Shown one piece after another: positions 18,627 to 27,363 of a stretch of DNA of 42,039 nt (position 1 is its first letter; each line of letters opens with the position of its first letter). Both the position numbers and the translations under genes were made by a program. The notes under the pieces were generated by a model, which worked only from the letters and a program-made list of their open reading frames with translations, did not search any database and was not told the DNA's origin. Source of the stretch: an uncultured Alphaproteobacteria bacterium (GTDB lineage: Bacteria; Pseudomonadota; Alphaproteobacteria; UBA7879; VGCX01); the NCBI GenBank assembly GCA_913061155.1, contig CAJXSI010000009.1, positions 1 through 42,039 on the forward strand, in the 5' to 3' direction.

Positions 18627-19370
18627 TTATTCATTAATAATGATTGTGTATTTTCCCTGTTGATTAACAGCTTTTTCTATATTGCCATTTTCCATTAAGG
18701 AAAAAACAATAACAGGAATTTTATTATCTTTGGCAATGGAAACGGCCGCTGCATCCATAACGTTCAGACCGTCAACCAGAACTTTATCATAGGTTAAACG
18801 ATCGTACCTTTTTGCCTTAGGGTTTTTAATAGGATCATCATCATAAACCCCATCAACTTTTGTTGCCTTAAGTATGGCATCGCATTGCATTTCTGCCCCG
18901 CGCAAAGCGGCTGCAGTATCAGTTGTGAAAAATGGATTACCACTGCCTGCTGCAAAAATAACGATTTTTTTATCTTTTAAATTTTTAAGACATTCCCGAC
19001 GATTGTAATTACGACAAACGCTGGGCATTGAAAGGCCAGAAACAACCGGGGCCTCAACCCCCAAATTTTCCAAAGTACATTGTAAAACCAAGGCGTTCAT
19101 AATCGTTGCCAACATCCCAACATAATCGCCCGTAGCACGGTCCAAACCGTTGGCTTGGGCGGCAGCCCCCCGAAAAATGTTTCCCCCGCCAATAACAACA
19201 CAAACTTCAGTGCCTTTATCCAGGACAGATTTTAACTCTTCCGCAAAACGATTGACAGTAACTGGGTCAATTCCATAACCTCTCGAACCAAGAAGAGCCT
19301 CGCCAGAAATCTTGACGAGAACTCTTTTAAACTTAGGAAACGCAACCTTTAAAGGCTTTGTTGATTCCAT
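18627..19370 (-). CDS. pyrH: UMP kinase
   Basis: Phosphorylates UMP to UDP, supplying pyrimidine nucleotides. The 247 residues belong to the amino acid kinase fold: FKRVLVKISGEALLG at the start, CVVIGGGNIFRGAAA for the phosphate loop, and ATKVDGVYDDDPIKNPKAK near the ATP site. It follows tsf by 6 bases. Its retention suggests that host nucleotide import does not remove the need for pyrimidine phosphorylation. Confidence 0.98.
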   Translation of the reverse strand: MESTKPLKVAFPKFKRVLVKISGEALLGSRGYGIDPVTVNRFAEELKSVLDKGTEVCVVIGGGNIFRGAAAQANGLDRATGDYVGMLATIMNALVLQCTLENLGVEAPVVSGLSMPSVCRNYNRRECLKNLKDKKIVIFAAGSGNPFFTTDTAAALRGAEMQCDAILKATKVDGVYDDDPIKNPKAKRYDRLTYDKVLVDGLNVMDAAAVSIAKDNKIPVIVFSLMENGNIEKAVNQQGKYTIIINE

Positions 19371-19376
19371 ATTTTA

Positions 19377-20303
19377 TTACCTTGCGAGGTTTGCGACCTC
19401 ATTCGCGAAGTCATCTTCTTTCTTTTCAACGCCTTCCCCAAGTCCGTATCGAACGAAGCTTGAAATTTTCACAGGCGCGCCGACTTCTTTTTCTGCGTTC
19501 TTAAGAACGTCTTTAATTCTCGTTTCGCCGTCTATAACAAAAGTTTGTTCAACAAGCACTGATTCTTCGTAGAATTTACGTAAACGTCCTTCTACCATCT
19601 TTTCTATCACATTTTCTGGTTTACCTGAAGCTTTTGCTTGTTCTGAAAGAACAACACGTTCCCTTTCAAGTAATTTAGGATCTAAATCGTCTGTTGTAAC
19701 GGATTGAGGATTAGCCGCTGCAATATGCATGGCAATCTGTCGCCCAAGGGATTCCAACTTTGTCTTATCGCCTTCGGATTCCAAAACAACCAAAACACCT
19801 AACTTCCCAGTTTTTGCCGTTGCTGCGTTGTGAATATAGCTTGCAACCACACCAGACTTTGCGGTTAAACGTGTCATACGACGCAAGGCCATATTTTCAC
19901 CAATCAAAGCAATTAAGTTTGCCAATTCTTCCCCAACAGTACGCCCCGTACCTTGACCATACTGATCTTCAACAAGACTGCTTAAGCCGGCTTCATGATT
20001 TTTTGCAATAGTCCCAACGTTTTCTACGTACGCTTGGAATTTATCATTACGGGCAACAAAGTCTGTTTCAGAGTTAACTTCGACCATGACACCAACGTCA
20101 CCATCTGTTATCACACTAATTAAACCTTCAGCCGCAACACGGCCTGCTTTTTTCGCCGCAGCAGAAAGCCCTTTTTTACGCAACCAGTCAACAGCTGCTT
20201 CCATATCACCTTTGCATTCAACCAAAGCTTCTTTACATTTCATCATGCCTGCACCTGTTTTTGTGCGCAATTCTTGTATTAAAGCTGTTGTGATTTGTGT
20301 CAT
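19377..20303 (-). CDS. tsf: Translation elongation factor Ts
   Basis: Nucleotide exchange factor for EF-Tu. The 308 residues show the N-terminal UBA-like region with LRTKTGAGMMKCKEAL. The EF-Tu-contacting core with NSETDFVARNDKFQ follows, then the two-subdomain core and the C-terminal VEQTFVIDGETRIKDVL segment. It follows rpsB by 30 bases, the universal arrangement. Confidence 0.98.
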   Translation of the reverse strand: MTQITTALIQELRTKTGAGMMKCKEALVECKGDMEAAVDWLRKKGLSAAAKKAGRVAAEGLISVITDGDVGVMVEVNSETDFVARNDKFQAYVENVGTIAKNHEAGLSSLVEDQYGQGTGRTVGEELANLIALIGENMALRRMTRLTAKSGVVASYIHNAATAKTGKLGVLVVLESEGDKTKLESLGRQIAMHIAAANPQSVTTDDLDPKLLERERVVLSEQAKASGKPENVIEKMVEGRLRKFYEESVLVEQTFVIDGETRIKDVLKNAEKEVGAPVKISSFVRYGLGEGVEKKEDDFANEVANLAR

Positions 20304-20333
20304 TTTAATATTCCTAAATCTATCGTTTAAACT

Positions 20334-21134
20334 TTACTTTTTTACTTCTTCTTCAGGAGCTTCCTGGGTTGTGGCAGCTTCCACAACCTTAATTTCTGAT
20401 TCTGGAAGCATTTCCGATTCACCTAAATCAATACCTGAGTGACCCATTTCAGCCTGAAGACCTTCAAGAACAGCCCCCGCAGCCAAACGGCAATATAATT
20501 CGATTGCACGAGACGCATCATCGTTTCCTGGAATTGGAAAATCAATTTTTTGTGGGTTAGAGTTTGTATCAGTAATCCCAATAACTGGAATACCCAATTT
20601 ATTTGCCTCTGTTACAGATAAATCTTCGCGATGTGTATCGATAACAAACAACAAAGACGGACGACCTGTAAGTTCACGAATCCCGCCCAAAGTTAAATCT
20701 AACTTTTTCTTTTCACGTTGAAGGCTAAGTTGTTCCCTTTTTGTTAATCCATCAGACCCTTCGGCTTCAATTTTTTCAAGATTTTCAAGACGTTTGATAG
20801 ACTTTGAAATTGTTGCCCAGTTTGTCAACATACCCCCCAACCAACGATAGTTTACATAGTACTGACCTGTGGATTGTGCAACTTCTGCGATTTTATCTGC
20901 AGCCTGACGTTTTGTTCCAACGAATAAAATACGCCCGCCATTGGCAACTGTATTTTTGATGGCATCCAAAGCTTGTTGAAGCATTGGGACTGTCTGCTGA
21001 AGATCCAAGATATGAACGTTATTACGAACACCAAAGATGTATGGTTCCATTTTTGGGTTCCAACGACGTGGGTGATGACCAAAGTGAACGCCTGCTTCTA
21101 AAAGCTCACGCATAGTAAATTTATTACCTGACAT
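20334..21134 (-). CDS. rpsB: 30S ribosomal protein S2
   Basis: Small-subunit protein S2. The start at 21134 gives 266 residues beginning [20 protein letters not shown], the standard N-terminus, with AAGGAA seven bases upstream. The 25 extra residues in the ORF track are untranslated leader. The body has the usual [10 protein letters not shown] and [12 protein letters not shown] segments, and an acidic tail (about 235-266) follows. It is the first gene of the 15-gene run that continues to the aldolase-like gene. Confidence 0.97.
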   Translation of the reverse strand: MSGNKFTMRELLEAGVHFGHHPRRWNPKMEPYIFGVRNNVHILDLQQTVPMLQQALDAIKNTVANGGRILFVGTKRQAADKIAEVAQSTGQYYVNYRWLGGMLTNWATISKSIKRLENLEKIEAEGSDGLTKREQLSLQREKKKLDLTLGGIRELTGRPSLLFVIDTHREDLSVTEANKLGIPVIGITDTNSNPQKIDFPIPGNDDASRAIELYCRLAAGAVLEGLQAEMGHSGIDLGESEMLPESEIKVVEAATTQEAPEEEVKK

Positions 21135-21240
21135 TTTTATTCCTTTTCCGGTTAAACCTCCACAGATAGGAATCGCTTTGAACGACACCGGACGGGTATA
21201 AAGACCCATTACCTGTGTGAGAATTTAGTACACTATAACC
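21135..21240 (-). promoter_or_regulatory. rpsB leader with a stem next to the ribosome site
   Basis: In the leader, TCCGGT (21187-21192 complement) can pair with ACCGGA (21147-21152 complement), enclosing 34 bases. The 3' arm directly adjoins the AAGGAA ribosome site, so folding could control rpsB translation. S2 is known to repress its own operon in E. coli. Whether this leader binds S2 is inference. TTGACT and TTGACC boxes occur further upstream, without a convincing -10. Confidence 0.35.
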
Positions 21241-21415
21241 AAACCATTTGGCTACATACTTGATATACAGTCAATACCACTGAATTTCAAGTGTTTTCTT
21301 AGGAAACAATGACTTATTCCCCTCATTCAACAGCCATCTTTTCCGCATATCATTGCAAATACATGGGGTCAACAAACTCTGACTTACGTCACAGACGTAT
21401 AATACCCCCTAAATA

Positions 21416-21442
21416 AAAAGGCACCCAATTAAGGTGCCTTTT
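21416..21442 (-). terminator. Intrinsic terminator after the Sel1-repeat gene
   Basis: Stem AAAAGGCACC/GGTGCCTTTT with a 7-base loop lies 30 bases past the stop of the gene at 21472. It also insulates the rpsB operon from upstream transcription. Confidence 0.9.
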
Positions 21443-21471
21443 AAAATCACATCACAAAACAGATGTATTTT

Positions 21472-22215
21472 TTATTCTTCAGATTCAAGCATGGCAAGAA
21501 ATCCTATCGCATCATTACTTCCTTTTGCCGCAGCAGCACTGGCATAGAAAACGGCCCCATCAAGGTCCACATCCCCGCCTTCACCATTGTACAACATAGC
21601 ACTAAGCAGAGTTTGGGCAGCCGTATTGCCTCTCTCGGCAGCAGCGAGAGCATAAGCACGTGCCATTTCTGGATTACGTGGTCCAGTTATGCCATGGTAT
21701 AATATTTGTGCCACTTGGTTTGTTGCTTCAAGATGTCCTCGTTGTGAAGCCATCCAGAAAGAATTAAGCCCTTCAAAAGGATCTGGATCCCCCCCTTCGC
21801 CTTGACAGTACATTCCACCTAATCTGCATAAAGACTCTGCATGACCCAATTTCCCAGCACGTGCAAAACAATCCCGCGTTTTGGCCAAATCTACCTCTCC
21901 GCCTTCGCCATAACAAAACATCTGTCCCAATTCATATAAAGACTCTGCATGACCCAATTCCCCAGCACGTGTCAAAATAATACGCGCCCTTCCAGGATTT
22001 CCTTCTATCAAACCCAAAGCCCTTTGATATAAATCTTCTGGCGATTCAAAAGAAGCAACACTAATACATGATGCAGCTGATTCACTATCTTCACTATTAC
22101 TTCTAACTCTATTTCCAGCCGCAGAGGGCCCTTCAGGTTCTTGTTCAGCAGCGTTTGTAATTACTGCACTTAAAAATAGTAAGGTTGCACAAACCAATAC
22201 TTGCTTATTCTTCAT
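21472..22215 (-). CDS. Secreted Sel1-like repeat protein
   Basis: Exported solenoid protein of unknown partner. From ATG 22215 it has a signal peptide (KNKQVLVCATLLFLSAVITNA), a Ser/Glu-rich linker, then about five Sel1-type helical repeats. Repeat cores include ESLYELGQMFCYGEGGEVDL, ESLCRLGGMYCQGEGGDPDP and AQTLLSAMLYNGEGGDVDL; the GEGG turn replaces the more usual G.GV. I chose this start because the signal peptide begins there; an ATG at 22227 is possible. In intracellular bacteria Sel1 proteins often contact host or envelope proteins, but nothing here shows which. It is monocistronic, with a terminator behind it. Confidence 0.85.
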   Translation of the reverse strand: MKNKQVLVCATLLFLSAVITNAAEQEPEGPSAAGNRVRSNSEDSESAASCISVASFESPEDLYQRALGLIEGNPGRARIILTRAGELGHAESLYELGQMFCYGEGGEVDLAKTRDCFARAGKLGHAESLCRLGGMYCQGEGGDPDPFEGLNSFWMASQRGHLEATNQVAQILYHGITGPRNPEMARAYALAAAERGNTAAQTLLSAMLYNGEGGDVDLDGAVFYASAAAAKGSNDAIGFLAMLESEE

Positions 22216-22297
22216 CTTACATCTCATCCTTATGTTATTTATAATATACAATTAGAAAAAACATATAAAAACGAAGTATTAAGAATTCAATAGAAAG

Positions 22298-22333
22298 TGA
22301 TTGATTGATTGATTTATGTATTTATTTATTACT
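22298..22333. repeat. Short tetranucleotide tract (TGAT)4 and TATT repeats
   Basis: TGATTGATTGATTGATT is followed shortly by TATTTATTTATTA, about 85 bases upstream of the Sel1 gene start. It is a microsatellite-like tract that could vary in length. No role is shown. Confidence 0.7.
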
Positions 22334-22473
22334 TAAAAACGAACAAGACATTTAACGGCTTTACATCTATTTTTATTTCATAATTTTTGAAAAATAAGCC
22401 GGATATATTTTTTATGAATCTTCCTGGCAAGGTGGGCTGTATTAGACTGAATGAAAACAATAAGGAAACAAGG

Positions 22474-22509
22474 GAGGGGGGGGGTATGTGAATTACGTCA
22501 CGCCCCCTC
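22474..22509 (-). terminator. Possible terminator after the cysteine-rich secreted protein
   Basis: GAGGGGG (complement of CCCCCTC, 22503-22509) can pair with the C-run complementary to 22474-22484, just past the stop at 22531. The following leftward sequence is T-rich but has no clean T-run. The G9 run at 22476-22484 may vary in length between reads. Confidence 0.4.
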
Positions 22510-22530
22510 TCTCTATTAAAACTTTAAAAC

Positions 22531-23556
22531 TTACAAACCTTTAATTTTTGTCGTTAAGAAATATTTACCCGAACGCACCACCCCTATTTCCTCAAGAAAA
22601 AAGGAAACTGCTGTATATTTAGGGTTTGAATATTGATCGGTTTTTGTTCTTTTTAAACTTACGGCATTGGTAATTTCCAGAGCTTCTTGTTCTGGAATAC
22701 CCGTTACGATCATTTTGGGAAATTCTTTTCCTTCATAGACCTTGTCATAGACGTCAATACATTTTTGAACTTGTTTTGCCAAATCCCCTTGGCATACTTG
22801 CTTACACATCACACCATGAATGGCGCCACGCTCACAAAGTTTTGGCTGGCACTGCTTTTTACATAAATTTGGCTTAACATCCTTGCATTGACGGACAACT
22901 GTTTTTGTTGCCGCTGTTCTGCTATTCCCCCCAATTGCCTTATTAAAAGATTTTGTCACGCTGTCTCGTATAGATCCAATATATTCTTCATACTGAACCC
23001 AATTATCAGGTTTCAAATAATCTTCGCAAGCCTTAACTGTGAAAAATAAACCAAGAGAAGCATAATACCGCTTTAAATTACGTTCAATAAGCTGGCTATT
23101 ATAATGCTCTGTTTCCGTTATTATAGAATCATAATAACCCCAGAATACATTATACATGAAATCATTATAGTTATTTAAAAAGTCAAGTTCTGGATATGCG
23201 TCAGCTGGCAATATTGTTGCAAGAAAATCCCCCAAATTTTTATTAGAGGTAGATGTTCTATATTTTGTTATCTGATCCCGTACTTGAGTGATTTCATTGC
23301 GATATTTTTTAATAAAATCTTGGATGGCTTCTTGTTTTGTTTTTGTTATTTTAACAGGATTATTTTTTGATACTCCCTGCCCTGCCTTTATAGCGGCCCT
23401 GATTTCAGTGCTTTTTACCTGAAATTTTGATCCTAATGCATCATTAACTTGACCAAAATTTATGGTCTGGGGAGCTATATAAGCATCAGGATGCAAGGTT
23501 GCAGACATAGATTGAACACAGAAGGTCGTAAAAAGTAGCAAAAAAAATTTAGTCAT
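22531..23556 (-). CDS. Secreted cysteine-rich protein, function unknown
   Basis: I do not recognise this family. The 341-residue protein starts with a signal peptide (TKFFLLLFTTFCVQSMSA) and has GGGAG before the ATG. Residues about 20-200 look helical and charged, with no known motif. A cysteine cluster follows (about 220-270), spaced C-x7-C-x3-C-x4-C-x9-C-x3-C-x10-C. With one earlier Cys in the mature chain this makes eight, enough for four disulfides or metal binding. Within the cluster CKKQC and CKQVC look like two copies of one unit. It lies alone between palindromes and the Sel1 gene, in the accessory patch. A surface or host-directed role is only a guess. Confidence 0.75.
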   Translation of the reverse strand: MTKFFLLLFTTFCVQSMSATLHPDAYIAPQTINFGQVNDALGSKFQVKSTEIRAAIKAGQGVSKNNPVKITKTKQEAIQDFIKKYRNEITQVRDQITKYRTSTSNKNLGDFLATILPADAYPELDFLNNYNDFMYNVFWGYYDSIITETEHYNSQLIERNLKRYYASLGLFFTVKACEDYLKPDNWVQYEEYIGSIRDSVTKSFNKAIGGNSRTAATKTVVRQCKDVKPNLCKKQCQPKLCERGAIHGVMCKQVCQGDLAKQVQKCIDVYDKVYEGKEFPKMIVTGIPEQEALEITNAVSLKRTKTDQYSNPKYTAVSFFLEEIGVVRSGKYFLTTKIKGL

Positions 23557-23605
23557 TTATTTCTCCCATAGGTTCAGCGTACCTGCTCCAAACAAAAAAA
23601 TCAAT

Positions 23606-23630
23606 AGTCATGCTGCAGCATGACTTTTTT
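23606..23630. terminator. Perfect palindrome with T-run, probable bidirectional terminator
   Basis: AGTCATGCTGCAGCATGACT is a perfect 20-base palindrome (8-bp stem, TGCA loop) followed rightward by TTTTTT and leftward by ATTGATTTTTTT. No rightward gene ends here. It may stop leftward transcription from the oxidase operon before the cysteine-rich gene. Confidence 0.6.
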
Positions 23631-23781
23631 ACCCTGGACACATAAAGACCTAATTAACATAATATTTTATTTAATTATCAGGACATTATTTAGATATAAT
23701 TATATATGAAAGGTGAAATTTTCGTTGACGGAGCCCGTATGTTATGTAATAAGAAGTTTACATGGACTTGTTGAACGATGA

Positions 23782-23874
23782 AATTTTTGTGGCAAGTTTT
23801 AGGAAAAGTGAAATTGAAAAGCGCAGTGTACTTGATGTACATAAGCATCGCAAATAAGCTTTAACGACAAAATT
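23782..23874. repeat. Intergenic palindromic element A
   Basis: The ends AATTTTTGTGG and CGACAAAATT are imperfect inverted repeats. The core has TGTAC-TTGAT-GTACA (5-bp stem, 5-base loop), preceded by AAGCGCAG and followed by AGCATCGCAAATAAGC. The layout matches elements at 33424 and 40897. No coding potential is apparent. Confidence 0.5.
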
Positions 23875-23912
23875 GTCCAAAAAGTACATCTTGCAATAGT
23901 CCAATTGCCTGT

Positions 23913-23999
23913 GCCCCTGTGGTGGAATCGGTAGACGCGGCAGACTCAAAATCTGTTGTCCTTTGGGACGTGGGAGTTCGAGTCTCCCTGGGGGCACCA
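23913..23999 (+). tRNA. tRNA-Leu (anticodon CAA)
   Basis: An 87-base class II tRNA with CCA encoded. The acceptor GCCCCTG pairs with TGGGGGC (two wobbles), then ACCA. The D arm is GTGGAATCGGTAGACGC, and the anticodon stem GCAGA/TCTGT encloses the loop CTCAAAA, giving anticodon CAA (reads UUG). A long variable arm and GGGAGTTCGAGTCTCCC as the T arm confirm leucine. It stands alone, opposite in strand to its neighbours. Confidence 0.97.
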
Positions 24000-24019
24000 C
24001 CTTTCAATTATGACCAAAC

Positions 24020-24889
24020 TCAATCAATCAACATCAAGCTGAATAGTGCAAACAGATACAGAATGGAAAAACCAAAGGTTTTGCGTCCATACTTCTGAAG
24101 ATCTTGTTTCATTTTCACAGCAAAGTAAAGAAAACCCCCACCAAGAATCAATGACAGGATTAAGTAGCCAATTCCGGCATATCCCATAAAATACGGAACA
24201 AGAGAAGACGCAATCGTTAAAATAATATAAAAAATAATCGACCTAACGGTGGCAGCATCGCCTTTTACATTCGGCAACATTGGGAATTTTGCTTGCTTAT
24301 AATCTTCTTTCCGCAAAATGGCCAGCGCCCAAAAATGTGGGGGGGTCCATAAAAAAATAATTAAAAACATTATAACTGGATACCAGGAAAATTGGGGGGA
24401 CACCGCTGCCCACCCTATGACCGGGGGCAAAGCACCCGACGCACCGCCAATTACAATATTTTGTGGTGTTCGTGGCTTTAGCCAAATAGTATAGATAACA
24501 ATGTAAAAGAAAATTGATAAAAATAGCCAAAAGGCCGCCCACCAATTGGTTGCCGTCCCTAAAAACAATACCCCAACAGCAGATAAGATCACCCCCAATG
24601 CCAAAGCATTATGTTCAGATATACGACCGCATGGAATGGGGCGCCCCTGGGTGCGCTTCATTAATTTATCTGTATGACGTTCATACCACATGTTCAAAGA
24701 ACCGGCCCCGCCAGCCCCGATGGCAATGGAAAGAATGGCGGCAAAAAGTTCAACGAAATGAATCGTTCCTGGCGCAATAACGGCCGCAATAAAAGAAGTA
24801 AAAATGGCAAGGGACATAACACTTGGCTTTAATATCGTCCAAAAATCCTTAAAAGAAGATTCCCTGTTTAATTCTGGAATAATAACCAC
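24020..24889 (-). CDS. ctaB: Protoheme IX farnesyltransferase (heme O synthase)
   Basis: Converts heme b to heme o with farnesyl diphosphate, needed for the oxidase encoded next to it. The 289-residue UbiA-family membrane protein has NMWYERHTDKLMKRTQGRP as the prenyl-diphosphate site (N, D and RT..RP present). A second loop holds IWLKPRTPQNIVIGGASGAL. It starts 8 bases after ctaD. Farnesyl diphosphate is required here although the local dxr is missing. Confidence 0.97.
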   Translation of the reverse strand: MVIIPELNRESSFKDFWTILKPSVMSLAIFTSFIAAVIAPGTIHFVELFAAILSIAIGAGGAGSLNMWYERHTDKLMKRTQGRPIPCGRISEHNALALGVILSAVGVLFLGTATNWWAAFWLFLSIFFYIVIYTIWLKPRTPQNIVIGGASGALPPVIGWAAVSPQFSWYPVIMFLIIFLWTPPHFWALAILRKEDYKQAKFPMLPNVKGDAATVRSIIFYIILTIASSLVPYFMGYAGIGYLILSLILGGGFLYFAVKMKQDLQKYGRKTFGFSILYLFALFSLMLID

Positions 24890-24897
24890 AAAAACCC

Positions 24898-26466
24898 CTA
24901 TTTAATTTTTGGAAGTTTATCAAAACAATGATACGGCGGCGGCGATGATACAGTCCATTCCAACGTTATGGCGCCAACCCCCCAAGGGTTGTCAGGACAT
25001 TTCTTACCATGACGGAAAGTTGCATAAACAACGTAAAGAAAAAACAACGTTCCAAACCCTGTCAAAAACCCGCCAATTGATACAACAAAGTTCCACCCTG
25101 AAAATGCCTCTGGGTAATCGGGAATACGCCTTGGCATGCCAGCCAGACCTAAGAAATGCATGGGGAAGAAAAGAAAGTTAACCCCCACAAACGTCATCCA
25201 AAAATGTATTTTACCTAAGACTTCTGGATATTGACGTCCAGACATTTTTCCAATCCAATAATAAAAACCAGCAAAAATCCCAAAGACTGCCCCCATTGAT
25301 AAAACATAGTGAAAGTGCGCAACCACATAATAAGTATCATGCATCAAAACATCCAGCCCCCCATTGGCCAAGATAATGCCTGTCAATCCACCCATCATGA
25401 AAACAATCAAAAACCCTACGGCAAAAAGCATGGGTGTCGGAAACTTAAGGGACCCCCCCCACATGGTTGCAATCCAACTAAAGATTTTGATGCCCGTTGG
25501 CACAGCAATCACCATTGTTGCAGCTGTAAAATAGGCATTGGTATCAACATCCAGCCCAACTGTAAACATGTGATGTGCCCAAACCAAAAGACCCACAACC
25601 CCAATGGCCACCATCGCATAAACCATGGCAAGATACCCAAAAATGGGTTTTCTGGAAAAGGTGGAAATAATATGACTGATAATACCAAAGGCCGGTAAAA
25701 TCATAATATAAACCTCAGGATGTCCAAAGAACCAGAATAAATGCTGCCACAAAACAGGGTCGCCGCCACCTGCAGGATCAAAGAAATGGGTACCAAACCC
25801 ACGGTCAGTAATTAACATCGTAATCCCCCCTGCCAAGACAGGAACAGTCAAAAGCAACAAGAAAGATGTCACCAGCATGGCCCAGGCAAACAAAGGCATT
25901 TTATGAAATTTCATCCCAGGCGCGCGCATATTAAAAATTGTAACGATAAAGTTAATCGCCCCTAGAATGGACGAAGCCCCCGCAATGTGTAAACCAAACA
26001 GCATAAAATCAACAGCAATCCCTTGATGGCCGTATTCACGTCCGCTTAAGGGTGGGTACATTGTCCACCCTGTTCCTGGCCCCGTCCCCGAAAAAACGGC
26101 CAAAACCAACATAATTGTTGCTGGAACCAATAGCCAAAAGCTGACGTTGTTTAAACGAGGGAAAGCCATGTCCGGCGCCCCAATCATTAAAGGGACAAAC
26201 CAGTTTCCAAAACCGCCAATCAAGGCAGGCATCACCATAAAGAAAACCATTACCAAGCCATGCATTGTAACAATGACATTGTATAATTGGTGATCATTTC
26301 CCAAAAAAGCATTGCCTGGGGTAATGAGCTTCATTCGAATCAGCATAGATAACAATCCGCCAATAACCCCCGCTGTACCAGCAAACCACAGATAAAGTGT
26401 CCCTATATCTTTATGATTTGTTGATAACAACCAACGACGCCAACCCTTTGGTGTATGCGATGCCAT
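24898..26466 (-). CDS. ctaD: Cytochrome c oxidase subunit I
   Basis: Catalytic subunit of an aa3-type oxidase that reduces O2 and pumps protons. The 522 residues have 12 membrane helices. The low-spin heme ligand lies in [37 protein letters not shown] holds the Cu-B His linked to Tyr, and [11 protein letters not shown] adds two Cu-B ligands. [17 protein letters not shown] holds the two heme ligands of helix X. It lies 4 bases after ctaC. The proton-channel ASN and acidic residues were not checked in detail. Confidence 0.98.
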   Translation of the reverse strand: MASHTPKGWRRWLLSTNHKDIGTLYLWFAGTAGVIGGLLSMLIRMKLITPGNAFLGNDHQLYNVIVTMHGLVMVFFMVMPALIGGFGNWFVPLMIGAPDMAFPRLNNVSFWLLVPATIMLVLAVFSGTGPGTGWTMYPPLSGREYGHQGIAVDFMLFGLHIAGASSILGAINFIVTIFNMRAPGMKFHKMPLFAWAMLVTSFLLLLTVPVLAGGITMLITDRGFGTHFFDPAGGGDPVLWQHLFWFFGHPEVYIMILPAFGIISHIISTFSRKPIFGYLAMVYAMVAIGVVGLLVWAHHMFTVGLDVDTNAYFTAATMVIAVPTGIKIFSWIATMWGGSLKFPTPMLFAVGFLIVFMMGGLTGIILANGGLDVLMHDTYYVVAHFHYVLSMGAVFGIFAGFYYWIGKMSGRQYPEVLGKIHFWMTFVGVNFLFFPMHFLGLAGMPRRIPDYPEAFSGWNFVVSIGGFLTGFGTLFFLYVVYATFRHGKKCPDNPWGVGAITLEWTVSSPPPYHCFDKLPKIK

Positions 26467-26470
26467 TATT

Positions 26471-27250
26471 TTATCCCCACTTTTCTTGTGATTTTTTTAC
26501 CCATTGATCAAAGGCATTTTGTGAAACAACTTTAACAGCAATCGGCATAAACCCATGCTGTGGCCCACAAAGTTCTGAACATTGACCATGAAACATACCT
26601 TCTTTTTCTGCCCGGAACCAAGTTTCATTCATGCGCCCTGGCACCACATCTTTTTTCACACCAAATGAAGGGACAGCCCAACTGTGAATGACATCTTCCG
26701 ATGTTCCAATAATGCGAATATTTTTATTAACAGGCACAACGACAGGATTATCAACGGATAACAACCTTGGCTGACCCGGTTGCAATTGTTCATCTGGAAT
26801 TATATAGCTATCGAATCCAAAATCCCCATGATCTGGGTATTCATAACTCCAGTACCATTGATGGCCAACAACCTTGACCGTCATATCGACAGGCGGCACC
26901 CTGTCCATAAAATAAATTAATTTAAAAGTTGGGATGGCAAGGACAAGTAAAATTAAAATAGGAACGGTTGTCCAAATAATTTCCAAAGTTGTGTTGTGGG
27001 AAAATGTTGCTGGCTTTGGGTTTTTAGATTCCCTAAATCGCCACACAGAATATAAAATCAATCCAATGACGCCCCCGCCTATGCAAAGAACAAGAAGCAT
27101 CACCATATCATGCACTTCTGTTATTTGACGCATAACAGGGGTGGCGGCACCCTGAAAGCCCGTCTGCCATTTTTGGGGCTGCCCATCAGCTGCCAAACAT
27201 GTTTGGGATATAAATAAGAAAATTGATTGTAAAAGTAATTTTATTTTCAT
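26471..27250 (-). CDS. ctaC: Cytochrome c oxidase subunit II
   Basis: Carries the Cu-A centre that takes electrons from cytochrome c. From ATG 27250 it has a signal peptide ([19 protein letters not shown]), two helices (about 45-70 and 85-110) and a cupredoxin domain. The Cu-A loop is [17 protein letters not shown], with the upstream ligand in [16 protein letters not shown] do not use the ORF-track start 48 codons upstream, which lies in untranslated sequence; 27265 is another candidate. No cytochrome c domain is fused. ctaD follows in 4 bases. Confidence 0.96.
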   Translation of the reverse strand: MKIKLLLQSIFLFISQTCLAADGQPQKWQTGFQGAATPVMRQITEVHDMVMLLVLCIGGGVIGLILYSVWRFRESKNPKPATFSHNTTLEIIWTTVPILILLVLAIPTFKLIYFMDRVPPVDMTVKVVGHQWYWSYEYPDHGDFGFDSYIIPDEQLQPGQPRLLSVDNPVVVPVNKNIRIIGTSEDVIHSWAVPSFGVKKDVVPGRMNETWFRAEKEGMFHGQCSELCGPQHGFMPIAVKVVSQNAFDQWVKKSQEKWG

Positions 27251-27278
27251 GATCTTTGTTATCATAGAAGTCTTTAAA

Positions 27279-27306
27279 AAATTATGCAAGACCCTCCAGG
27301 TGCCAA
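27279..27306 (-). promoter_or_regulatory. Possible promoter of the ctaC-ctaD-ctaB operon
   Basis: TTGGCA (five of six to -35) is followed after 16 bases by TAATTT, between the lipoprotein terminator and ctaC. A promoter is expected in this 60-base gap, but the -10 match is weak. Confidence 0.3.
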
Positions 27307-27311
27307 TAAAT

Positions 27312-27337
27312 AAAAAAACCGGGGTACATAACCCCGG
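27312..27337 (-). terminator. Intrinsic terminator after the small lipoprotein
   Basis: Stem CCGGGGT/ACCCCGG with a 5-base loop is followed by a run of T on the leftward strand. It ends the short gene at 27364. Confidence 0.9.
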
Positions 27338-27363
27338 CTTTAAGAAACGATAACCAGCAATGA

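Larger units (their letters stand above)
22216..22530. other. Intergenic region between two secreted-protein genes
   Basis: No coding sequence is visible. It holds the upstream region of the Sel1 gene, a tetranucleotide tract (22298-22333) and a G/C hairpin (22474-22509). Composition is very AT-rich apart from the G-run. Confidence 0.7.
23557..23912. other. Intergenic region upstream of tRNA-Leu
   Basis: No protein gene is supported. It contains a palindromic hairpin with T-run (23606-23630), an AT-rich stretch, and a 93-base palindromic element (23782-23874). The track ORF at 23758-24000 is antisense to the tRNA. Confidence 0.7.

Noticed and set aside
22298-22333. Short tandem repeats as a possible CRISPR
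   Set aside because: Four-base units without spacers; no cas gene anywhere in the window.
23758-24000. 80-aa leftward ORF
   Set aside because: It is the antisense of tRNA-Leu and palindrome A; the PRLPIPPQGH-type peptide is a known artefact of reading tRNA genes backwards.
25309-25698. 129-aa rightward ORF
   Set aside because: Antisense to ctaD, His/Gln/Asn-rich, no ribosome site, no family resemblance.
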